This document shows positions 58,660-64,000 of a stretch of 64,000 nucleotides of DNA, one piece after another. This stretch comes from Synechococcus sp. JA-2-3B'a(2-13) (GTDB lineage: Bacteria; Cyanobacteriota; Cyanobacteriia; Thermostichales; Thermostichaceae). Where the stretch lies: assembly GCF_000013225.1 (NCBI RefSeq), contig NC_007776.1, positions 577,277 to 641,276 on the forward strand, given 5' to 3'. A model generated the notes under the pieces. It ran no database searches, was not told where the DNA came from, and was given only the letters and a program-made list of their open reading frames with translations. Position 1 is the stretch's first letter. The number at the start of each line of letters is the position of its first letter. A program made the position numbers and the translations under genes.

Positions 58660-60069
58660 ATGGTCATATACTCTCTCCCGCTTGCCCGCTGGGTTTCCTC
58701 GCTGCGGCGGTACTTTCGTCATGAGCTGCTGCCGCTGCTGGCGGATCTGCGCCTGGCCATTGGCCTTTTGTTGGCAATTGCGGTCTTGAGCGCCACCGGC
58801 ACGGTGATCGAGCAAGAGGAAACGGCGGCTTTTTATCAGGCTCACTATCCAGAGCATCCGGCCCTGTTTGGCTTTCTCACCTGGCGGGTGATCCTGAGCT
58901 TGGGATTGGATCACGTCTACCGCACCCCTTGGTTTCTGGCCATTTTGATCCTGTTCGGCAGCAGCCTTGCCGCCTGTTCCCTGACGCGCCAATGGCCGAT
59001 GTTGAAGAGGGCCCGCCGTTGGAGCTATCTCACCCGCCCGCAGTCTTTTCAGCGCCTGCCGTTTCGGACGTATCTGCCTCAGCAATCTTTACAAGGTCTG
59101 CCGCAGCAGTTGCGTCGACAGGGCTATCTGGTGTTTCAGGAGGGCCATTACCTCTACGCCCGCAAAGGGTTAATCGGCAGGATCGGCCCCATCTTGGTGC
59201 ATGTCAGCATGCTGCTGATCTTGCTGGGGGCCATTTGGGGCAGCATTAGCGGCTTCAAGGCCCAAGAACTCATTCCCAGCGGCGGCGTGGCTTCCATTCA
59301 ACACTTGACCGGAGCAGGGGATCTGGCTCGCGCTCACTTGCCTACCTGGCAAATTCGGGCCAATCGCTTCTGGATTGACTACGCTGCCGATGGCCGGGTC
59401 AAGCAGTTTTATTCCGACCTCTCGATTTTGGATCAGGGTCAGGAGGTTAAACGTCAGACCATTTCCGTCAACCATCCTCTCTCCTACCGGGGTGTGACCC
59501 TTTACCAAGCCGATTGGAGCATCGACAGCATCCGCATCCGCATCAACAACAGCCCCACTTTTCAAATCCCGGTGGTGCCGGTGCGTACCGAGGCAGGCAA
59601 CAAACTCTGGGGCGCTTTTGTGCCCACCCAGCCGGACATGAGCCAGGGACTCACGCTGCTGCTGCCGGATTTGCAGGGGACAGCCCTGCTCTACGACACT
59701 GAAGGGCAATGGATGGGATCCCTGCGCCAAGGCATGAGCTTGGCCCTCGACGAGGTCGCTCCCCAACGCTTCCCCAACCCCCTCACTCTGTATCTGGATG
59801 AGGTGATCGGCGCTACCGGACTGCAAATTAAATCGGATCCAGGGATCCCTGCGGTGTATCTCGGATTTGGCCTGTTGATGGTGGGGGTGGTGATGAGCTA
59901 CTTCAGCTACAGCCAAATCTGGGCTTTGCAAACGGAGACGGGGCTCTACTTGGGGGGCAAAACCAACCGGGCCTTGGTCACCTTCGAGCGAGAATTCGAC
60001 CGCTTGGTGGAGCAACAAAAGGTCGCCTTCTCTCTTTCCCAGATCCCGGTGGAAGCTGAGATTGGCTAG
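58660..60069 (+). CDS. ccs1: Ccs1/ResB cytochrome c biogenesis protein
   Basis: A 469-residue ResB-family membrane protein. LLPLLADLRLAIGLLLAIAV and ATGTVIEQEETAAFYQAHYP form the first helix and loop; RTPWFLAILILFGSSLAACS, GRIGPILVHVSMLLILLGAI and a C-terminal helix (YLGFGLLMVGVVMSYFSYSQ) follow. A large lumenal domain lies between helices 3 and 4. With CcsA it delivers haem to apocytochromes c. It forms an apparent operon with ccdA. Confidence 0.93.
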   Translation: MVIYSLPLARWVSSLRRYFRHELLPLLADLRLAIGLLLAIAVLSATGTVIEQEETAAFYQAHYPEHPALFGFLTWRVILSLGLDHVYRTPWFLAILILFGSSLAACSLTRQWPMLKRARRWSYLTRPQSFQRLPFRTYLPQQSLQGLPQQLRRQGYLVFQEGHYLYARKGLIGRIGPILVHVSMLLILLGAIWGSISGFKAQELIPSGGVASIQHLTGAGDLARAHLPTWQIRANRFWIDYAADGRVKQFYSDLSILDQGQEVKRQTISVNHPLSYRGVTLYQADWSIDSIRIRINNSPTFQIPVVPVRTEAGNKLWGAFVPTQPDMSQGLTLLLPDLQGTALLYDTEGQWMGSLRQGMSLALDEVAPQRFPNPLTLYLDEVIGATGLQIKSDPGIPAVYLGFGLLMVGVVMSYFSYSQIWALQTETGLYLGGKTNRALVTFEREFDRLVEQQKVAFSLSQIPVEAEIG

Positions 60070-60410
60070 ACGCAGCTTTTTCCGGCGAAACCAGCCTCCT
60101 GCCCAATAGGGATCCCATGAGGTTGAAAGCCCTCATTTGATTTTCCTTGCCACACCCTAAAGTTCTCTGGAAGGATGTATACAATGCAGGGATCCAGTGG
60201 CCAGTCAGGGGGATCCCTTGGGTCGGGCTCATGGCTTGAGTTTGAGGGAATGTTCTCGGGTCATCCAAAGTGAGAGGGAACTTGAGAAAAATGCAAACTA
60301 CTGTTTCAGTTTCCACACACTTCTCCACATCCGGAAAGCTTGCTTAGAGATTGAGTTAGAGTGTTTCCAGTCGGTTCCTGCAGTATGCTGCCTTTTCAGG
60401 AGGGCAAGAC
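60070..60410. other. Intergenic region before ftrV, no gene seen
   Basis: About 340 bases. A TGTATACAATG box near 60176 could be a -10 region. I see no other structure. Confidence 0.4.
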
Positions 60411-60671
60411 ATGAAAGTTGGAGATCGGGTGCGGGTGCGTACCAGCGTGATTGTCTATCACCACCCGGAACATCGCAATCAACCTTTCGACCTCAAAGGC
60501 ATGGAAGGGGAGCTGAAGGCCGTGATTCGGGATTGGAATGGCCGCCCGATCAGCGCCAACTTTCCCTTTCAGGTGCAGTTTGACAACAAGTTCCGTGCCC
60601 ATCTCCAGGCTGATGAGCTGGAGGTGGTGGAGTCGGCTGGTTCTGGAGAGTCTGCTGAGACGGCTGCCTAG
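60411..60671 (+). CDS. ftrV: Ferredoxin-thioredoxin reductase variable (alpha) chain
   Basis: An 86-residue SH3-like beta-barrel protein: MKVGDRVRVRTSVIVYHHPE, GMEGELKAVIRDWNGRPISA, PFQVQFDNKFRAHLQADELE. It stabilises the catalytic FTR subunit that passes electrons from ferredoxin to thioredoxin. Length is normal for cyanobacterial FtrV with a slightly extended acidic tail. It overlaps the convergent gene by four bases. Confidence 0.95.
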   Translation: MKVGDRVRVRTSVIVYHHPEHRNQPFDLKGMEGELKAVIRDWNGRPISANFPFQVQFDNKFRAHLQADELEVVESAGSGESAETAA

Positions 60672-61141
60672 TTGAGGCCCAACAGCGTGCGGTTGGTTTC
60701 CAGAATCGGCCTGATCAACTTGGTTTCTTCGGGGGTGAGGTAATTGGCTATCACTTCTTGTAGGAAGCGATAGGTGGCCTCGCAACTGCGTTGGGTGCGG
60801 AAGGCTCGCATCAGTGTTTGGAACCAGTAGAGAAATCGATCTTTGTAGCGTTGCTCATCGTCCAGGAGCATGGCCAAAGCCGAAAGGCGCAAAACCCGCA
60901 CGGTGTCAGCCTTCCACTTGTTGCTGAAGTCTTCCACCCCTCGCATGAGCAAGTAGGGATCCAGCGCGCGCATTTTCATCTCCACATCCCGGATGATCTG
61001 GGCCTCCGCCGCCTGAATCTTGCGATAGGCGCTCAGGCGAAGGTCAAAGGAGGCTAGATAGGTCTCCATGAACTGCAGCTCCTCATCCCTGAGATAGCGC
61101 CCGTCGGCAGCGATGCTCAGTTCGCGCAGTTGAGTCAGCAT
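60668..61141 (-). CDS. Phycobiliprotein-fold protein without bilin cysteine (paralogue of 4929-5399)
   Basis: A 157-residue protein from ATG 61141. The start ELSIAADGRYLRDEELQFME has the phycobilisome-domain pattern, and KADTVRVLRLSALAMLLDDE aligns with CRRDLSMVWRYCCMAMLLND of the gene at 4929. Here Trp replaces the bilin Cys, while the Asp three residues later is kept. The C-terminal helices (LIRPILETNRTLLG) match those of the paralogue. It is a non-pigmented phycobilisome-like protein of unknown role. Confidence 0.75.
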   Translation of the reverse strand: MLTQLRELSIAADGRYLRDEELQFMETYLASFDLRLSAYRKIQAAEAQIIRDVEMKMRALDPYLLMRGVEDFSNKWKADTVRVLRLSALAMLLDDEQRYKDRFLYWFQTLMRAFRTQRSCEATYRFLQEVIANYLTPEETKLIRPILETNRTLLGLN

Positions 61142-61356
61142 AGGGATCCCTGGGCAAGCTGGAATGAGAATGGAAAAAACACCACCTATCCTGGCTGACG
61201 GCACAGCCTTGGTCCCTCAATCCTATCCCCAAACTCCTGGCCAGAAGAGGGGAATTGCAGGGATCCCCGGCAACCCTCTCAGCTAGAAATCGCAGGAGCC
61301 CCGCACTGTACCCGTAGGGTCAGTGCCGGGAGGAATGCGGAAGTTATGATAGAACC

Positions 61357-62574
61357 ATGACCCAAGTCCTGACCGTCTCCTGCAAGCTCAAGGTAGCCCA
61401 GTCGCAAGCCGCCAAATTGGACGCGACTTTGGAGGCTTTTGGCCAAGCCTTGAATTGGGTCAACCAGAACACGCCGGAGAAGATCGTCAACGCGGTCAAG
61501 CTGCAATCCCTTTGCTACTACGAGATTCGAGCCCGGTTTGGCTTGTCCAGTAACTTGGCAAGGACTACGTCCCGCTTACGCGACCAACAGGTGTGCAGAC
61601 GGGTAGCGGGTTCCCGCAAAGTGGCTAAGCAGAAAAAGCGTCCCGTCAAGGAGTTTAAGAGCGGCTTTGTTACCTACGACGCCCGTATCTTTTCGTTCCG
61701 TCAAAAAGACTGGACGGTGTCGCTGACCACGGTGGAAGGGAGAGAACGCTTTGAACTGGCCATTGGCAACTACCAGCGTGGGATGCTGGCTGGTTCCAAC
61801 CCCAAATCTGCCACCCTGGTCAAGCGCAAAGATGGCTCCTACTACATCCAGATTTGCGTAGAGAAAAAGCCACCCAAACAACAAGATACCGACAAGGTGA
61901 TCGGGGTGGACTTGGGAAGGACGGATATTGCCCATACGTCAGAAGGGGACAACTGGAATGGACAGCAGTTGAACAGAGTCCGCGACCGCTACTCCCGGTT
62001 GAGGGCGGCACTCCAACGCAAAGCCAGTAAGGGCACACGCAGTTCGCGGCGCAGATGCCGTCAACTGCTGCAACGGCTGTCTGGCAAGGAGAGGCGCTTT
62101 CAGGCGTGGGTCAATCATCGCATCTCCAAAGCTATTGTCTCTAGGGCAAAGACCACAAACAGCGCTATTGCCCTGGAAGACCTGACAGGGATCCGGAAAA
62201 GAGTCAATCAACAGCCGCGCAACAAGGCCGAACGGCGCAGAACCAACAGTTGGGCGTTCTACCAACTGAGGCAGTTTCTGGAATACAAGGCGAGGGTTGC
62301 AGGGGTTTCTCTGATTCTTGTGCCGCCCGCCTACACGTCGCAGACCTGCCACAAGTGTTTGCACATCCATCCCGACCCTGCGCAATCCTATCGCAGTGGC
62401 AAGTCGTTCAAGTGTGGGCACTGTGGATGGGAAGGGGATGCGGATTTGAATGGTGCGAATGTGATTGCGCTCTTGGGGGCTGTCGTAAACCGGCCTAGAG
62501 GTCCGGGCCTGTTTTGTTCTCTGGTAGAGCAGAACAGGCTCAGGGCTACTGAAAGCCCGCTCCGTACCGCTTAG
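61357..62574 (+). CDS. tnpB: TnpB RNA-guided nuclease (copy C, with 24-bp unit)
   Basis: A 405-residue TnpB with the same RuvC residues and zinc finger as copies A and B. The region from about 61600 to 61900 is clearly more diverged (SRKVAKQKKRPVKEFKSGF, KKPPKQQDTDKVIGVDLG) than the rest, suggesting recombination between related elements. It carries the same 24-bp unit variant as copy B near residue 70. Confidence 0.93.
   Translation: MTQVLTVSCKLKVAQSQAAKLDATLEAFGQALNWVNQNTPEKIVNAVKLQSLCYYEIRARFGLSSNLARTTSRLRDQQVCRRVAGSRKVAKQKKRPVKEFKSGFVTYDARIFSFRQKDWTVSLTTVEGRERFELAIGNYQRGMLAGSNPKSATLVKRKDGSYYIQICVEKKPPKQQDTDKVIGVDLGRTDIAHTSEGDNWNGQQLNRVRDRYSRLRAALQRKASKGTRSSRRRCRQLLQRLSGKERRFQAWVNHRISKAIVSRAKTTNSAIALEDLTGIRKRVNQQPRNKAERRRTNSWAFYQLRQFLEYKARVAGVSLILVPPAYTSQTCHKCLHIHPDPAQSYRSGKSFKCGHCGWEGDADLNGANVIALLGAVVNRPRGPGLFCSLVEQNRLRATESPLRTA
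61560..61583 (-). repeat. 24-bp unit variant inside tnpB copy C
   Basis: Identical to the unit in copy B (ACTACG...TTACGCGA) and at the same site. Confidence 0.97.
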
Positions 62575-62715
62575 CGGTCGGAGCCGGGTAGTTTACTCAG
62601 GTTAATATTAATTAACAGTCTGTTGCTGCAAGAACCCACCCGACCCCAGATTGTTACCCATAGGTCACCATCTGCGAGTTCGATTCAAAAACACCCTTTG
62701 GGAGGAAACACTTCC

Positions 62716-64000
62716 GTGAGTCAGAAAGGTAAAAACAAGAAATGGAGAAGCGCGGGGTTATATGCGCTGCTGGCCATCGTCTTGATCTCTTTAGCCACCA
62801 CCTTCTTGGGTAATCGCCCGCCTGAGCGTTTGGAGATCAGCTACTCCGACCTGATCAGCCGCGTCGAACGGGGCGAGGTCAGCAAAGTTTTGGTGGAGAC
62901 GGCCCCGGATGGTCGCCAGGTTGCCATCGCCGAGGCAGAAATCAACAACCGCGCCACCCAAGTGCAGGTGAATCTGCCCCCCCTTACCCCCGAGTTTGAG
63001 AACACCCTGGTTGCCAACGGGGTGGAGCTGGCCGTGCGTCCTGTCCAAGAGGAGGGGCTACTCGGGCGCATTCTCAGCACCTTCTTCCTGCCAGTTTTGC
63101 TCTTGCTGGGGCTCTTTTTCCTGCTGCGGCGGGCTCAAAATGGCCCAGGCAGCCAAGCTCTCAACTTCGGCAAATCCAGGGCACGGGTGCAAATGGAGCC
63201 GAAAACCCAAATTACCTTCAACGATGTGGCCGGCATCGATCAGGCCAAGCTGGAGCTGGCAGAAGTGGTGGATTTCCTGAAAAACTCAGAGCGCTTCACC
63301 GCTTTGGGAGCCAAGATTCCCCGCGGGGTGCTGCTGGTGGGCCCGCCCGGCACCGGTAAGACCCTGTTGGCCCGCGCCGTAGCCGGAGAAGCAGGTGTGC
63401 CCTTTTTCTCCATTTCCGGCTCCGAGTTTGTGGAGATGTTTGTTGGGGTCGGCGCTTCTCGCGTGCGGGATCTGTTCGAGCAGGCCAAGCAAAATGCTCC
63501 CTGCATCGTCTTCATCGATGAAATTGATGCAGTCGGTCGCCAGCGGGGAGCTGGCTTGGGAGGTGGCAACGACGAACGGGAGCAGACCCTGAACCAGTTG
63601 CTCACCGAGATGGACGGTTTTGAGGGCAACTCCGGTATCATCGTCATTGCGGCCACCAACCGACCGGATGTGCTGGATGCGGCGCTGCTGCGGCCCGGTC
63701 GCTTCGACCGCCAAGTTACGGTGGATCGCCCCGATTTTCAGGGCCGGCTAGAAATCCTCAAGGTGCATGCCCGCGGCAAAACCCTGTCTGCCGATGTGGA
63801 TCTGGAGAAATTGGCCCGCCGTACCCCTGGGTTTACCGGTGCCGATTTGGCCAACCTCCTGAACGAAGCAGCCATTCTGGCAGCCCGCCGCAACCTCACC
63901 GAGATCTCCATGGACGAGATCAACGACGCGGTGGATCGGGTGTTGGCCGGCCCAGAGAAGAAGGATCGGCTGATGAGCGAGCGGCGCAAGGAATTGGTGG
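62716..64000 (+). CDS. ftsH: FtsH AAA+ metalloprotease, N-terminal part (runs off right edge)
   Basis: Starts at GTG 62716 after GGGAGG. The first helix ([18 protein letters not shown]), an exported domain of about 70 residues and the second helix ([15 protein letters not shown]) precede the AAA module: Walker A GPPGTGKT, Walker [14 protein letters not shown] and the second region of homology ([23 protein letters not shown]). The zinc HEXXH site lies beyond the window. Thylakoid FtsH degrades damaged photosystem II D1 and other membrane proteins. 428 codons are visible. Confidence 0.96.
   Translation, partial: MSQKGKNKKWRSAGLYALLAIVLISLATTFLGNRPPERLEISYSDLISRVERGEVSKVLVETAPDGRQVAIAEAEINNRATQVQVNLPPLTPEFENTLVANGVELAVRPVQEEGLLGRILSTFFLPVLLLLGLFFLLRRAQNGPGSQALNFGKSRARVQMEPKTQITFNDVAGIDQAKLELAEVVDFLKNSERFTALGAKIPRGVLLVGPPGTGKTLLARAVAGEAGVPFFSISGSEFVEMFVGVGASRVRDLFEQAKQNAPCIVFIDEIDAVGRQRGAGLGGGNDEREQTLNQLLTEMDGFEGNSGIIVIAATNRPDVLDAALLRPGRFDRQVTVDRPDFQGRLEILKVHARGKTLSADVDLEKLARRTPGFTGADLANLLNEAAILAARRNLTEISMDEINDAVDRVLAGPEKKDRLMSERRKELV

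Larger units (their letters stand above)
61283..62596 (+). mobile_element. IS200/IS605-type element, TnpB only (copy C, 1314 bp)
   Basis: Same ends as copies A and B, after TCAG at 61279-61282. Its length is exactly 24 bases more than copy A, matching the extra unit. It sits between the phycobilisome-like gene and ftsH and interrupts no obvious gene. Confidence 0.92.

Overview
The window reads as a GC-rich (about 60% by eye) thermophilic unicellular cyanobacterium, most like the hot-spring Synechococcus lineage of strains JA-3-3Ab and JA-2-3B'a. The grounds are phycobilisome linker and phycobiliprotein-fold genes, a CpcT-type bilin lyase, tocopherol cyclase, FtrV, ClpR/ClpP, a bicarbonate/nitrate-type ABC transporter, a very frequent GGATCC core (often GGGATCCC), and a 24-bp sequence scattered through genes and gaps. 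Strain assignment is inference.

Layout: 1-2 kb holds the start of a CobA-like methylase, an NMT1-type binding protein and a phycobilisome linker. 2.5-6.3 kb is a same-strand cluster (2Fe-2S protein, two V4R proteins, two phycobiliprotein-fold proteins, one small protein) resembling the Synechocystis slr0144-slr0152 photosystem II assembly operon. 6.3-13.8 kb carries a glycine-zipper protein, an HtrA protease, a glycine-betaine-type ABC transporter, an ECF sigma factor with RskA-like anti-sigma, and a VanW protein. 14.1-31 kb is a type III-D CRISPR-Cas island: an eleven-gene minus-strand operon from cas10 (25.5 kb) down to a CARF-domain gene (14.9 kb), cas6 on the plus strand, an eight-repeat array read on the minus strand, a WYL regulator and a Csx3-ATPase fusion. 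33-38.7 kb is a four-gene bicarbonate/nitrate transporter. 40-45 kb has tRNA-Arg, clpC, clpR and clpP. 45-64 kb is mostly housekeeping (malic enzyme, UbiB-like kinase, TyrA, CcdA, Ccs1, FtrV, FtsH), interrupted by a decayed duplicate of the end of the CRISPR operon, a caspase-fold protein without its catalytic dyad, and IS elements.

Three related IS200/IS605-type TnpB-only elements (about 1.3 kb, at 28.2, 52.1 and 61.3 kb) all sit after TCAG. Two inserted into the 3' parts of antisense genes and gave both the same new C-terminal tail. One of these separated the WYL regulator from its original 3' end beside the CRISPR leader.

The most striking feature is a 24-bp unit found as at least 29 copies at 23 loci. 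It has no stop codon in any of six frames (main variant) and sits in frame inside many genes. Three comparisons between paralogous copies show empty and filled sites differing by exactly 24 or 48 bp, with no target duplication. Functionally, the CRISPR island should make an RNA-guided Cas10 complex with cyclic-oligoadenylate signalling (GGDD intact) and at least one ring-nuclease-type regulator (Csx3). Its separate cas7-cas5-cas11 and cas7-cas7 genes parallel the order of domains fused in the Synechocystis III-Dv complex.
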